This document shows positions 1 through 9,532 of a stretch of DNA of 64,000 bases, one piece after another. Location: NCBI RefSeq assembly GCF_000221045.1, contig NC_015856.1:1335317-1399316 (forward strand), written 5' to 3'. Both the position numbers and the translations under genes were made by a program. The number at the start of each line of letters is the position of its first letter. The stretch's first letter is position 1. Under the pieces are notes generated by a model. It was given only the letters and a program-made list of their open reading frames with translations. It was not told the DNA's origin and ran no database searches. Source of the stretch: Collimonas fungivorans Ter331 (GTDB lineage: Bacteria; Pseudomonadota; Gammaproteobacteria; Burkholderiales; Burkholderiaceae_D).

Positions 1-56
1 GAGACACGACACTAGCTTCCGGTAAAAAAACAAAACTACAATCAGAGAGGAAATTC

Positions 57-1355
57 ATGGCGGCTTCTTATTTTCCCAAATGGCGCCTGCGCGCCAGCAC
101 TGCGGACGGGCAGGGCCAGGTCATCGCAGCCGACGAGCGTTTGCCGTGGCCGCAGACTTTCGCCATGGGGGTGCAGCACGTGGTGGCGATGTTCGGTTCG
201 ACCGTGCTGGCGCCGCTGCTCATGGGTTTCGATCCGAACCTGGCGATTTTCATGTCGGGCATCGGCACCTTGCTGTTCTTCGTGCTGGTCGGCGGTCGGG
301 TGCCGAGCTACCTCGGCTCCAGCTTTTCGTTCATCGGCCTGGTCATCGCGGTCAGCGCTTACGGCGGCCACGGCCTTAATCCCAACCTCGGGGTGGCGCT
401 GGGCGGCATCATTGCCTGCGGCGTGCTGTACGCGCTGATCGGCCTGCTGGTGATGGCGATCGGCACGCGCTGGATCGAAACCCTGATGCCGCCGGTAGTT
501 ACCGGCGCGGTGGTGGCAGTGATCGGCTTGAACCTGGCGCCGATTGCGATCAAGGGCGTCAGCGGCAACAACTTCGATGCCTGGATGGCGCTGGGGACGG
601 TGTTGTGCGTAGGCGGCGTCGCCGTGTTTGCGCGCGGCATGCTGCAGCGCCTGCTGATCCTGGTCGGCCTGATGCTGGCCTATGTGATTTATGCGGTGCT
701 GACCAATGGCGCCGGCCTTGGCAAGCCGATCGATTTCGGCATGGTTGCGCAAGCCGCCTGGTTCGGCATCCCGCATTTCTCGGCGCCGGTATTCAAGGCC
801 GATGCGATGGCTTTGCTGGCGCCGGTTGCGATCATCCTGGTGGCGGAAAATCTTGGCCATATCAAGGCGGTAGCCGCCATGACCGGGCAGAACCTCGACA
901 AGTACATGGGCCGCGCTTTTGTCGGCGACGGCCTGGCGACCATCGTATCGGGCAGCGTCGGCGGCACCGGCGTCACCACTTACGCCGAGAATATCGGCGT
1001 GATGGCGGTCACCAAGATTTATTCGACGCTGGTGTTTGTGGTGGCAGCTTGCCTGGCGATCATCCTTGGTTTCTCGCCGAAGTTCGGCGCCGTGATCCAG
1101 ACCATTCCTGGCGCGGTGCTGGGCGGCGTATCGATCGTGGTGTTCGGCCTGATCGCGGTATCGGGCGCACGCATCTGGGTTGAAAACAAGGTCGACTTTT
1201 CCAACAACCGCAACCTGATCGTTGCCGCCGTGACGCTGGTGCTGGGCGCCGGCGACTTTACCTTGAAGCTTGGCCAGTTCTCGCTAGGCGGCATCGGCAC
1301 CGCGACTTTCGGCGCGATCATCCTGCATGCTTTGCTGAGAGAGAGGAAAGCATAG
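57..1355 (+). CDS. rutG: RutG/UraA-type pyrimidine permease (NCS2 family)
   Basis: Predicted inner-membrane uracil/pyrimidine:cation symporter of the NCS2 (SLC23) family; 432 aa is the usual length. The protein is almost wholly hydrophobic, with roughly 12-14 membrane spans. The segment TTYAENIGVMAVTK near residue 310 is the conserved substrate/ion-binding region. The N-terminus (PKWRL, then DERLPWPQT) and much of the core recall E. coli RutG more closely than UraA, from memory of those sequences. The ATG at 57 follows AGAGAGG at 44-50. No other rut genes are visible, but only 56 bases of left flank are present, so the operon context is unknown. The family is certain; uracil as the exact substrate is inferred. 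Confidence 0.9.
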   Translation: MAASYFPKWRLRASTADGQGQVIAADERLPWPQTFAMGVQHVVAMFGSTVLAPLLMGFDPNLAIFMSGIGTLLFFVLVGGRVPSYLGSSFSFIGLVIAVSAYGGHGLNPNLGVALGGIIACGVLYALIGLLVMAIGTRWIETLMPPVVTGAVVAVIGLNLAPIAIKGVSGNNFDAWMALGTVLCVGGVAVFARGMLQRLLILVGLMLAYVIYAVLTNGAGLGKPIDFGMVAQAAWFGIPHFSAPVFKADAMALLAPVAIILVAENLGHIKAVAAMTGQNLDKYMGRAFVGDGLATIVSGSVGGTGVTTYAENIGVMAVTKIYSTLVFVVAACLAIILGFSPKFGAVIQTIPGAVLGGVSIVVFGLIAVSGARIWVENKVDFSNNRNLIVAAVTLVLGAGDFTLKLGQFSLGGIGTATFGAIILHALLRERKA

Positions 1356-1392
1356 CGAAGGACTGCGTCCTCATGCCATAAGAATTTTGTCA

Positions 1393-1431
1393 TGCGCCAG
1401 CCTCCCGGTTATCGACCGGATGGCTGGCGCA
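1393..1431. repeat. Strong hairpin between convergent genes
   Basis: TGCGCCAGCC (1393-1402) is perfectly complementary to GGCTGGCGCA (1422-1431), and inside it CCGGT pairs with ACCGG. It lies between the permease stop and the end of the converging regulator gene. No U-tract follows on either strand, so it is either a weak or Rho-assisted terminator or a 3'-end protecting hairpin. Confidence 0.6.
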
Positions 1432-1439
1432 GATCTGAA

Positions 1440-1763
1440 TCAGGTCTCAGAGAATTCCAGTGCCGTGAAATTCTTGATCGTTACTGCTCCACTAGGAAAT
1501 CTGGCAATGATTTCCAGCTCTCCGTGCATTGCCTCAATGTGGGCGCGCAACGAGGAAATATACATGTCGGCGCGCCATTCAAGCTTCGCAATCGCCGGCT
1601 GTTCGATATGCAGTAGTGCGGCCAGGGCCTTTTGCGACAGGCCGCGAGCGCGCCGCAGTTCATGCAAAGGCATTTCCCGGATCAGGGCCTCGAATTTCGC
1701 GTCCGAACGCGCACGCGAGGCGGGCGACATTTTTTCCGCCAGTTCGACGAATTTTCTAACCAT
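1440..1763 (-). CDS. XRE-family HTH regulator, HigA-like antitoxin without a visible toxin
   Basis: A 107-aa protein with one Cro/C1-type helix-turn-helix at about residues 36-65 (LRRARGLSQKALAALLHIEQ). A C-terminal tail of short strands follows (GELEIIARFPSGAV), the arrangement seen in HigA-type antitoxins of HigBA modules. The ATG at 1763 follows AAAGGA at a normal distance; a longer frame extends upstream but lacks such a site. In HigBA loci the toxin normally precedes the antitoxin. Here the 157 bases upstream to betT hold a terminator but no RelE/HigB-like frame. It could be an orphan antitoxin, a toxin-loss remnant, or a free-standing regulator. Confidence 0.75.
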   Translation of the reverse strand: MVRKFVELAEKMSPASRARSDAKFEALIREMPLHELRRARGLSQKALAALLHIEQPAIAKLEWRADMYISSLRAHIEAMHGELEIIARFPSGAVTIKNFTALEFSET

Positions 1764-1812
1764 CTGACAGTCCTTTCTTTCGTAATGCTGAATGTTTAGG
1801 AATTTTTCGGAC

Positions 1813-1848
1813 AAAAAAACGACCCGGCACAGACGTGGACGGGTCGTT
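1813..1848 (-). terminator. Intrinsic terminator for betT
   Basis: On the minus strand AACGACCC pairs with GGGTCGTT and is followed by a run of seven T. It lies about 70 bases past the betT stop codon and before the start of the XRE gene, so it should separate the two transcripts. Confidence 0.8.
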
Positions 1849-1920
1849 AAGTCTAAATCAACACTGCATGCAGGGAATTCTTAAAATCCCGTCTATGGGG
1901 GATTGCAGCAATACGCCCAG

Positions 1921-3507
1921 CTAGGTTCGTCTGGCCACTCGCGCCACGGCTTTTGCCGTTGTCGCGGGGTTGAATTCCAAACGCAGGCTCTTCATCAGGC
2001 ACACCATGTACAGCACCAGCACCACCGAAAACGGCAGCGACGCCAGCACGATCGTGGTTTGAATCGCGCTGATGTTATCTGCAAACATCAGGCCGACCGT
2101 CACCGCCATGATCAGCGCCGACCAGAAAATCCGCAGCCAGTGCGGCGCATCGGCATCGCTGTCACTGCGGCTGCCGCGCACCGACAAGTTGGCCAGCATC
2201 ACGGCGCCGGAGTCGGCTGGCGTCAGGAACAGCACGAAGCCGACGAAAATCGCTACGCCTGACATGGCCGTGCCAAACGGGTAGTGCGCCAGCAGCTTGT
2301 ACATGGTCATGGCCGGCTGCTCCAGCGCGGTACGGCTCAGTTCGGTAGCGCCGTGGTTGATCAGCAGGTCGAGGGCGCTGTTGCCGAATACCGACAGCCA
2401 TACCAGGGTGAACGCCAGCGGCAGCAGCAATACGCCGGTCACCACTTCGCGGATGGTGCGGCCGCGCGAGATGCGGGCAATGAAGAGGCCGACGAATGGC
2501 GCCCAGGAAATCCACCAGGCCCAGTAGAACAGGGTCCATTTGCCGAGCCAGTCGCTAGGCCGGTCATAGGCATACAGGTCAAAAGTCTTGCCGACGAAAT
2601 TGCCGATGTAGTCGCCCAGGTTCTGGATCATGGCGTTCAGCAGGTGCAGCGTCGGCCCCATCGACAGCGCAAAAATCAGCAGGCCGGCAAACAGCACGAC
2701 ATTCAGGTTCGACAGGCGGCGGATGCCGACTTCGACGCCGGAGATCGCCGCCAGCGTCGCCACTATCGTCATCACGATGATCACCGCCAGCAGCGTGCTG
2801 TGGCTGTTTTGCAAGCCGAACAGGTGTTCCAGGCCGGCGCTGATCTGCAGCGACCCTATGCCGAGGTTGCTGACCAGGCCCAGCACGGTCACCACGATGC
2901 CGAAGCAATCGACGGCGTGGCCGGCGGCGCCGTGGACGCGCTCGCCGAGCAGCGGGTAGAGAGCGGTGCGCAAAGCCAGCGGCTGCTTGTGGCGATAGGC
3001 GAAGTAGCCCAGCGCGACGGCGATCAAGGCATAGATGGCCCAGCCGTGCAGGCCCCAGTGTAGGAAGGTCAGCGTCATCGCCTGGCTGGCCGCCGCCGGC
3101 GTTGCCGCCGCGCCTTGCGGCGGATACAGGTAATGCGTCAAGGGTTCCGAGGCGCCGAAGTACAGCAGGGAGATGCCGATGCCGGACGAGAACAGCATGC
3201 CGGCCCAGGCGCCGTAGCTGAAGGCGGGCTGTTCGTCGTCCGCCCCCAGTTTTATCTTGCCGTAAGGCGATACCGCCAGCCAGATGATGAAGCCGAGGTA
3301 AGCGGCCACTACCAGCATGTAGTACCAGCCGAAGCTGTTGGCCAGGGTCACCTGCGCGCTCGACAGCCAGGCGGTCGATGCCTGCGGGAAGGCGATGATG
3401 ACGATGGTGAAGGCGATGATCAGCAGCGCTGACGAGAAAAAGACCGGGCGGTTGAGCCTGGTAGTGTTCGCCGGCTGGGCGGCGACGACGGCGGCAGCGG
3501 CGCTCAT
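1921..3507 (-). CDS. betT: BCCT-family choline/betaine transporter BetT
   Basis: Sodium- or proton-coupled uptake carrier for choline or betaine in the inner membrane, 528 aa, with about 12 spans. The BCCT signature WTLFYWAWWISWAPFVG (about residues 320-340) and the glycine-rich GMLFSSGIGISLLYFG segment are clear. It lacks the long cytoplasmic C-terminal tail of E. coli BetT (677 aa), so it belongs to the short form. It is divergent from betIBA across a shared 230-base regulatory region that carries a BetI-type palindrome, which implies choline as substrate and BetI control. The ATG at 3507 has only a weak ribosome-binding site. Confidence 0.92.
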   Translation of the reverse strand: MSAAAAVVAAQPANTTRLNRPVFFSSALLIIAFTIVIIAFPQASTAWLSSAQVTLANSFGWYYMLVVAAYLGFIIWLAVSPYGKIKLGADDEQPAFSYGAWAGMLFSSGIGISLLYFGASEPLTHYLYPPQGAAATPAAASQAMTLTFLHWGLHGWAIYALIAVALGYFAYRHKQPLALRTALYPLLGERVHGAAGHAVDCFGIVVTVLGLVSNLGIGSLQISAGLEHLFGLQNSHSTLLAVIIVMTIVATLAAISGVEVGIRRLSNLNVVLFAGLLIFALSMGPTLHLLNAMIQNLGDYIGNFVGKTFDLYAYDRPSDWLGKWTLFYWAWWISWAPFVGLFIARISRGRTIREVVTGVLLLPLAFTLVWLSVFGNSALDLLINHGATELSRTALEQPAMTMYKLLAHYPFGTAMSGVAIFVGFVLFLTPADSGAVMLANLSVRGSRSDSDADAPHWLRIFWSALIMAVTVGLMFADNISAIQTTIVLASLPFSVVLVLYMVCLMKSLRLEFNPATTAKAVARVARRT

Positions 3508-3662
3508 TTGGTCTGCCCGCAGTGCATAGCTGAATGACCTGATCGTCTCATTGTTTGTATTTGATGTTGCATTTAAATAAACCTCATTCCGATTCTATTG
3601 CCGGCTTCTGACTTGATGTTGTTTTTAAAAAGAAAACACTTATTGCTGTTGAGAGCCTAAAC

Positions 3663-3692
3663 TTAAATTGATTGAACGTCCAATCAATTTAA
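3663..3692. promoter_or_regulatory. BetI operator palindrome
   Basis: A 30-bp palindrome with a single mismatched pair: TTAAATTGATTG and its complement flank a central AACGTC. It lies between divergent betT and betI and resembles the known BetI dyad (TTGATTGGACGTTCAATCAA type). It overlaps the -35 of the betI promoter, so BetI bound without choline would block RNA polymerase. Confidence 0.85.
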
Positions 3693-3700
3693 ATTATACT
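3672..3700 (+). promoter_or_regulatory. sigma70-type promoter of betIBA
   Basis: TTGAAC (3672-3677) and TATACT (3695-3700) are separated by exactly 17 bases. The -35 box lies inside the BetI palindrome. Transcription would start near 3707, ahead of all candidate betI start codons. Confidence 0.7.
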
Positions 3701-3773
3701 GAATTCAGGCAGCGGATGGGCAGGCCGCTTTCCGCGAATGTTTTGGGAGAGTGCGTTGAGGAAAAGAAACGAG

Positions 3774-4376
3774 ATGCTGCCGCTGCGCCGCAAGCAGCTG
3801 ATCCAGGCTACGCTGGAAGTAATAGACCGGGTTGGGCTGGCGGACGCAACCATTGCGCTGATCGCCAAACAAGCCGGTTTGTCGACCGGCATCATCAGCC
3901 ATTATTTCGGCGACAAGAGCGGTTTGCTGGAAGCCACCATGCGCCAGATCCTGCGCGATTTGCGGGAGGACACCATGCGCCGCCGCGGCGAACTGGCGCA
4001 AGACAGCGCAGCGGCGCATTTGCGCGCCATCGTCGACGCCAACTTCAACGACAGCCAGGTCAGCGGCCCTGTCATGAAAACCTGGCTGGCATTCTGGTCG
4101 TCCAGCATGCACCAGGAATCGCTGCGCAGGCTGCAGCACGTGAATGACCAGCGCCTGCGCTCCAACCTGTGCTGCCAGTTCCTGCGCGAACTGCCGCTGC
4201 CACAGGCGCGCCAGGCCGCACGCGGCCTGGCCGCGATGATCGACGGCTTGTGGCTGCGCGGTTCGTTGTCCGGCACGGCCTTCGACGCCGACGCCGCCCG
4301 GCAGCTGGCCTATGAATACCTGGATTACCAACTGGCGAAGAAAAGCGATGCCGCTGCAAACGCCGCAACGACCTGA
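3774..4376 (+). CDS. betI: TetR-family choline-responsive repressor BetI
   Basis: Cytoplasmic DNA-binding repressor of the bet genes; choline relieves repression in known homologues. The N-terminal TetR helix-turn-helix is nearly textbook BetI ([18 protein letters not shown], then [20 protein letters not shown] at about residues 35-55). The C-terminal ligand domain fills the rest. The ATG at 3774 gives 200 aa, against about 195 in E. coli, and has GAGGA upstream; a TTG at 3756 and an ATG at 3738 are alternative starts. It is the first gene of betI-betB-betA and lies beside the palindromic operator. Confidence 0.93.
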   Translation: MLPLRRKQLIQATLEVIDRVGLADATIALIAKQAGLSTGIISHYFGDKSGLLEATMRQILRDLREDTMRRRGELAQDSAAAHLRAIVDANFNDSQVSGPVMKTWLAFWSSSMHQESLRRLQHVNDQRLRSNLCCQFLRELPLPQARQAARGLAAMIDGLWLRGSLSGTAFDADAARQLAYEYLDYQLAKKSDAAANAATT

Positions 4377-4430
4377 TCTAGCGGCCTGATCTTTGACCTA
4401 TCTGACAGCAACCCATTGAGGAGAATCACC

Positions 4431-5903
4431 ATGCCTGTTTTCAAGCAACAGCAACTGTATATCGGCGGCCGCCGGGTCGATGCCGGCGGCAGCGATACTT
4501 TCCAGACCATCAATCCTGCCAATGGCGAAGTGCTGGCGGAAGTCCAGCGCGCCACCAAGGCCGACGTCGACCGCGCCGTCGCCAGCGCGCAAGAAGGGCA
4601 GCGCGTATGGGCCGCGCAAACCGCCATGCAGCGTTCGCGCGTATTGCGCCGTGCGGTAGCCATCCTGCGTGAACGCAATGATGAACTGGCCGAACTGGAA
4701 ACCCTGGATACCGGCAAGGCGCTGTCGGAAACGCGCGCAGTCGACATCGTCACCGGCGCCGACGTGCTGGAATACTATGCCGGCCTGGTGCCGTCGATCG
4801 AAGGCACGCAGATTCCCTTGCGCGAAAGCTCGTTTGTCTACACCCGCCGCGAGCCGCTGGGGGTAGTGGCCGGCATCGGCGCCTGGAACTATCCGATCCA
4901 GATCGCCTTGTGGAAATCGGCGCCGGCGCTGGCGGCCGGCAACGCGATGATTTTCAAGCCGAGCGAAGTGACGCCGCTGAGCACGCTCAAGCTGGCCGAG
5001 ATATACACCGAGGCAGGTTTGCCGGACGGCGTCTTCAATGTGCTGACCGGCAGCGGCCGCGAAGTCGGCACCTGGCTGACCGAACATGCCGGCATCGAGA
5101 AGATTTCGTTCACGGGCGGCACCGCCACCGGCAAGAAAGTCATGGCCAGCGCCTCCAGCTCGACCTTGAAGGACGTGACCATGGAACTGGGCGGCAAGTC
5201 GCCGCTGATCGTGTTCGCCGATGCCGACCTGGAGCGTGCCGCCGATGTCGCCGTGATGGCCAATTTCTACAGCTCAGGCCAAGTGTGCACCAACGGCACT
5301 CGGGTATTCGTACACAGCTCGATCAAACAGGCATTCGAAGCCAAGGTGCTGGAACGGGTCGCGCGCATCCGTCTCGGCAATCCGCTCGAGATGAACACCA
5401 ATTTCGGCCCGCTGGTCAGTTTCCCGCATATGGACAGTGTGCTGTCTTACATCGAATCCGGCTTGGCCGAGGGCGCGCGCCTGCTGATCGGCGGCAAGCG
5501 CGAAGTCAGCGGCGCCTATGCCAGCGGCGCTTATGTGCAGCCGACCGTGTTCACCGACTGCCGCGACGACATGAAGATCGTGCGCGAAGAAATCTTCGGA
5601 CCGGTGATGAGCATTCTTTCCTTCGATGAAGAAGACGAAGTCATCCGCCGCGCAAACGACACCGAGTACGGCCTGGCGGCAGGCCTGATGACGGAAAACC
5701 TGAGCCGGGCGCATCGCGTCATCCATCAGCTGGAAGCCGGCATCTGCTGGATCAACACCTGGGGCGAATCGGCGGCAGAGATGCCGGTCGGCGGCTACAA
5801 GCAATCCGGCGTCGGCCGCGAAAACGGCTTGACCACGCTGGAACACTACACCCGCATCAAATCGATCCAGGTCGAGCTGGGCGCATATACCTCGGTGTTC
5901 TGA
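4431..5903 (+). CDS. betB: Betaine aldehyde dehydrogenase BetB
   Basis: Oxidises betaine aldehyde to glycine betaine with NAD(P)+, the second step of osmoprotectant synthesis from choline. At 490 aa it is the same length as E. coli BetB and aligns along its whole length by eye. The catalytic Glu252 (TMELGGKSP) and Cys286 ([12 protein letters not shown]) are present, as is the coenzyme loop [10 protein letters not shown]. The ATG at 4431 follows GAGGAG at 4418-4423. The gene lies 54 bases after betI and 72 before betA, consistent with one operon. Confidence 0.97.
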   Translation: MPVFKQQQLYIGGRRVDAGGSDTFQTINPANGEVLAEVQRATKADVDRAVASAQEGQRVWAAQTAMQRSRVLRRAVAILRERNDELAELETLDTGKALSETRAVDIVTGADVLEYYAGLVPSIEGTQIPLRESSFVYTRREPLGVVAGIGAWNYPIQIALWKSAPALAAGNAMIFKPSEVTPLSTLKLAEIYTEAGLPDGVFNVLTGSGREVGTWLTEHAGIEKISFTGGTATGKKVMASASSSTLKDVTMELGGKSPLIVFADADLERAADVAVMANFYSSGQVCTNGTRVFVHSSIKQAFEAKVLERVARIRLGNPLEMNTNFGPLVSFPHMDSVLSYIESGLAEGARLLIGGKREVSGAYASGAYVQPTVFTDCRDDMKIVREEIFGPVMSILSFDEEDEVIRRANDTEYGLAAGLMTENLSRAHRVIHQLEAGICWINTWGESAAEMPVGGYKQSGVGRENGLTTLEHYTRIKSIQVELGAYTSVF

Positions 5904-5975
5904 GCGCCGCTTTAACGCCAGCACCTGTGTCTCACAACGATGCCGCCGAGCCGGCATCGGCAAGGAAGGATCACC

Positions 5976-7649
5976 ATGCAGCAAGCAAAAGAATACGACT
6001 ACATCATCATCGGCGCCGGTTCGGCCGGCAACGTCCTGGCTACGCGCCTGACTGAAGACGCGGATACCAGCGTGCTGTTGCTGGAAGCCGGCGGCCCCGA
6101 CTACCGCTTCGATTTCCGCACCCAGATGCCGGCGGCGCTGGCGTTTCCGCTGCAAGGGCGGCGTTATAACTGGGCTTATGAAACCGATCCTGAACCGCAC
6201 ATGAACAACCGCCGCATGGAATGCGGCCGCGGCAAGGGCCTGGGCGGTTCGTCGCTGATCAACGGCATGTGCTACATCCGCGGCAATGCGCTGGATTACG
6301 ATCACTGGGCCAAGCGGGAAGGGCTGGAAAACTGGTCTTACCTGGATTGCCTGCCGTACTTCAAGAAAGCCGAAACGCGCGACATCGGCGGCAACGATTA
6401 CCACGGCGGCGACGGCCCGCTCAGCGTGACCACGCCGAAGAGCGGCAACAATGTGCTCTACCATGCGATGGTGGAGGCCGGCGTCCAAGCCGGTTATCCG
6501 CGCACCGACGACCTCAACGGCTACCAGCAGGAAGGTTTTGGTCCGATGGACCGCACCACCACGCCGCGAGGGCGGCGCGCCAGCACTGCGCGCGGTTACC
6601 TGGACCAGGCGCGGGCGCGGCCCAACCTGACCATCGTCACCCACGCTTTGACGGACCGCATACTGTTTTCCGGCAAGCGCGCCGTCGGCGTCGCCTACCT
6701 GCATAACGACCAGCCGCAGACTGCGCAAGCGCGGCGCGAAGTGCTGCTCTGTTCCGGCGCGATCGCTTCGCCGCAAATCCTGCAGCGCTCCGGCGTCGGC
6801 CCGGCTGCGCTGCTGCGCCAGCACGATATTCCGGTGGTGCTGGACTTGCCTGGCGTCGGCGCCAACCTGCAGGACCACCTGGAAATTTACCAGCAGTACG
6901 AATGCAAGCAGCCGGTCTCGCTGGCGCCGGCGTTGAAACCTTGGAACCAGCCGCAAATCGGCGCCGAGTGGCTGCTGATGGGAACCGGCATCGGCGCCAG
7001 CAATCAGTTCGAAGCCGGCGGTTTCATCCGCAGCGACGACAGTTTCGAATGGCCGAACATCCAGTATCACTTCCTGCCGGTAGCGATCAACTACAACGGC
7101 AGCAATCCGATCAGGGTGCACAGCTTCCAGGCGCACATGGGATCGATGCGTTCGCCCAGCCGCGGCCGTATCCACCTGCGCTCGAAAGATCCGCGCCAGC
7201 ATCCGAGCATTCTGTTCAACTACATGTCGACCGAACAGGATTGGCAGGAATTCCGCAACGGCATCCGCATCACGCGCGACATCATCGCGCAGCAGGCATT
7301 GTCGGCCTATGCCGGACGCGAGATTTCACCTGGCGTCCAGGTGCAGACAGATGCCGAACTGGATGCTTTCGTGCGCCAGCACGCGGAAACCGCTTTCCAC
7401 CCGTCCTGCTCCAACGCCATGGGCTACGACGAGATGGCGGTAGTGGATAACCAGGGGCGGGTGCACGGCATGGAAGGCCTGCGGGTGGTGGATGCATCGA
7501 TCATGCCGCTGATTACCACCGGCAACCTGAATGCGCCGACCATCATGATCGCGGAAAAAATCGCCGACTGCATCCGCGGCCGGCAACCGCTGGCGCGGCT
7601 GGAAGTGCCTTATTACGTCGCTGGCGGCAAGCCGGCGCGACAGGGCTGA
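5976..7649 (+). CDS. betA: Choline dehydrogenase BetA
   Basis: FAD-dependent GMC oxidoreductase that oxidises choline to betaine aldehyde at the membrane, with electrons going to the respiratory chain; 557 aa. The N-terminal dinucleotide-binding motif ([18 protein letters not shown], residues 8-25), the GMC signature [20 protein letters not shown] and the C-terminal active-site region [12 protein letters not shown] are all visible. The ATG at 5976 follows AAGGAAGGA. It is the last gene of betIBA, followed by 257 bases with no further gene and only a weak GC-rich hairpin. Confidence 0.96.
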   Translation: MQQAKEYDYIIIGAGSAGNVLATRLTEDADTSVLLLEAGGPDYRFDFRTQMPAALAFPLQGRRYNWAYETDPEPHMNNRRMECGRGKGLGGSSLINGMCYIRGNALDYDHWAKREGLENWSYLDCLPYFKKAETRDIGGNDYHGGDGPLSVTTPKSGNNVLYHAMVEAGVQAGYPRTDDLNGYQQEGFGPMDRTTTPRGRRASTARGYLDQARARPNLTIVTHALTDRILFSGKRAVGVAYLHNDQPQTAQARREVLLCSGAIASPQILQRSGVGPAALLRQHDIPVVLDLPGVGANLQDHLEIYQQYECKQPVSLAPALKPWNQPQIGAEWLLMGTGIGASNQFEAGGFIRSDDSFEWPNIQYHFLPVAINYNGSNPIRVHSFQAHMGSMRSPSRGRIHLRSKDPRQHPSILFNYMSTEQDWQEFRNGIRITRDIIAQQALSAYAGREISPGVQVQTDAELDAFVRQHAETAFHPSCSNAMGYDEMAVVDNQGRVHGMEGLRVVDASIMPLITTGNLNAPTIMIAEKIADCIRGRQPLARLEVPYYVAGGKPARQG

Positions 7650-7906
7650 CCCGAGTTTCGATTGCGGCGGCGACTCGGCAGATGCCGCCGTCACCTGCCG
7701 TCTGCAGACCAGGTTAGCCGTCGGGCCGACCTGGATCTTGTCGTTGCGTTGCGCCAGTTGTTATAGGCGCTTTGCACATGCCTGCTTCCTACATTCCTTA
7801 GATCTGCTACTCAATAGCCGCGTTACAGTTGGCCTTCCCACATCGATGGGCAACCGTGATCTCTGCGATATCGGTCGTGCCTATCCATTTTCCAGGAGGG
7901 CAGACC

Positions 7907-9532
7907 ATGTTTATTTCATTTTCTTTTTTCACCGGCATTCGCGACGCTGTGCCGTGGCGCACCAGGTCGTGGCTGGTCAAGTTGATGCTGTTGATGACCT
8001 TGATGATTGCCGTGTCCGGCGCGACAGCGGCTGCAACGCCGGCATCTCCGGACAAAACCCGGCAGGTTCAGCTTGAAGCCGAGCTGACGGGCGAGCTGCA
8101 ACGTGTTGTCAACGCGCAGCGGCGCATCGAAGGGCAAGGGCGGGATGTTGTTGTAAGCGTCAGATTCGTTCGTGACGACAGGCAGCAGTTGGGGCTTGTG
8201 ATCGATTTGAGCGAGGCGTATGTGCCGCAGGGCGCACTCTACTTTGGCGCCGAGATGGAGGATTTGACGAGCGAATTGGCAAATATTGCCAGTGAGTTTC
8301 TGCGGAATATCATTGTTATTTCAGGTGTGGATATTCGTTTCGGTGGAAAGGATATCTATGATTATTTTCCGGCCGAAAGTCGTTTTGCGCTGTTTTCCGG
8401 CAGAGGTGCTTCTGCACCGGTAACTGCCGCGACGATTGTATCTGCTGCCGGTCACGGTATCTATTATCACTATGGATTCAAAGACTGGCGTGCCCAGCGC
8501 GATCCTAGTAACGGTATTACGGAGGATTTCATCACTCCGGATTATGCGACTGAACTATCGCTGTGGCTGGAAAAACGTAGCGACATTGCAGCAAAATTCC
8601 CGCGCTCAAATACTACCGCCGAACACGGGCCAAGCGGTCAGCCTTGGGATGAGATTGGGGCCCGCTATAATTTGCAGTTGATTTATCCAGAAAATCCGAA
8701 TCTCTGGCATTCGTTACCCGATACCACCGGCAATTTGCGTGAGCGGAACGAGGATATCCGCAGTCGACCATTGTTCGCCAATCACATTGGTGCTGATGCG
8801 ATTTTCCATCTGCACACGAATGCGGCTGACCAGGCCGCCAGCGGAGTACGGGCGATATACCATACCGGACGCTCTGCTGATCAGCGGCTAGCGAATAATG
8901 TTCTATGTTATATGAAGGAGCTAATCCAAGCGAAGGAGATGTATAAGAATTATCCGGTGCCGAGTCAATCTGAAAAGCGGAACAATTTGGGCGAAAATAG
9001 GCTGGCCACCATGCCCTCGGTCATCATTGAAGCAGGTTTCCATACCAATCCCAGCGATGCGGCAGCGCTCAAGGACCCGGTATTTCGGACAGCGGCGATG
9101 AAAGGCGTAGAAAAAGGTTACCGGCTCACTGCCGAAGACAAGGGCTGTGAACCATTCAAGATTGACCGCATTCCGGATACGAGCGGCATGCAGAATACCT
9201 ACATTCCGGTCGAGGTGCATTACCAGGGGTATCCGCAGTTTGCGGTGACAGCGAAAGTGGAAGTCGTGAGCTGCCCGGGCGGCTGGACTTGCAGCGGTGG
9301 CGAACTGGAGTATCCGGACCATGAGGATACGCCGTTGGTCTATGAAGTCATGTGTAACGGCATATGGTGGTCACCGGCGACTTTCCGCTTCAAGACTAGC
9401 TTGAGCGATCTGGATGGCGTCAGCCCCGCCGCGGTTGAACATACTATGACTTGCCTGCCGCCAGGGATTCGGGGCAACAGCGGGACCGGTGGGAGGCCAA
9501 GCATCAGCCTCCGTCCGCAAAAGGCACGTTAA
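7907..9532 (+). CDS. Exported N-acetylmuramoyl-L-alanine amidase (Amidase_3) with Cys-containing C-terminal extension
   Basis: Predicted zinc amidase that cleaves the MurNAc-L-Ala bond of peptidoglycan; 541 aa. A signal segment with a long N-region ends in a hydrophobic core (LMLLMTLMIAVSGATA, about residues 29-45). The catalytic domain shows AGHG (first Zn ligand), a Glu in NGITEDF, HLHTNA (third ligand) and the terminal catalytic glutamate in VIIEAGFHTNPSD. About 140 residues follow with spaced cysteines (CEPF, CPGGWTC, MCNG, TCLP), suggesting a disulfide-bonded cell-wall or substrate-binding module not seen in E. coli AmiA/B/C. An AGGAGG at 7894-7899 fixes the start. The coding sequence is visibly AT-richer than its neighbours, especially around 8270-8600, which suggests transfer. 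Confidence 0.85.
   Translation: MFISFSFFTGIRDAVPWRTRSWLVKLMLLMTLMIAVSGATAAATPASPDKTRQVQLEAELTGELQRVVNAQRRIEGQGRDVVVSVRFVRDDRQQLGLVIDLSEAYVPQGALYFGAEMEDLTSELANIASEFLRNIIVISGVDIRFGGKDIYDYFPAESRFALFSGRGASAPVTAATIVSAAGHGIYYHYGFKDWRAQRDPSNGITEDFITPDYATELSLWLEKRSDIAAKFPRSNTTAEHGPSGQPWDEIGARYNLQLIYPENPNLWHSLPDTTGNLRERNEDIRSRPLFANHIGADAIFHLHTNAADQAASGVRAIYHTGRSADQRLANNVLCYMKELIQAKEMYKNYPVPSQSEKRNNLGENRLATMPSVIIEAGFHTNPSDAAALKDPVFRTAAMKGVEKGYRLTAEDKGCEPFKIDRIPDTSGMQNTYIPVEVHYQGYPQFAVTAKVEVVSCPGGWTCSGGELEYPDHEDTPLVYEVMCNGIWWSPATFRFKTSLSDLDGVSPAAVEHTMTCLPPGIRGNSGTGGRPSISLRPQKAR

Noticed and set aside
1764..1920. A toxin gene upstream of the XRE antitoxin-like gene
   Set aside because: The interval contains the betT terminator and no frame long enough or toxin-like on either strand.
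5274..7202. A 642-codon open frame antisense to betB and betA
   Set aside because: It lies opposite two certain genes, is dominated by Arg, Gln, His, Ala and Val, and crosses the boundary between them. This is the usual shadow of GC-rich coding DNA.
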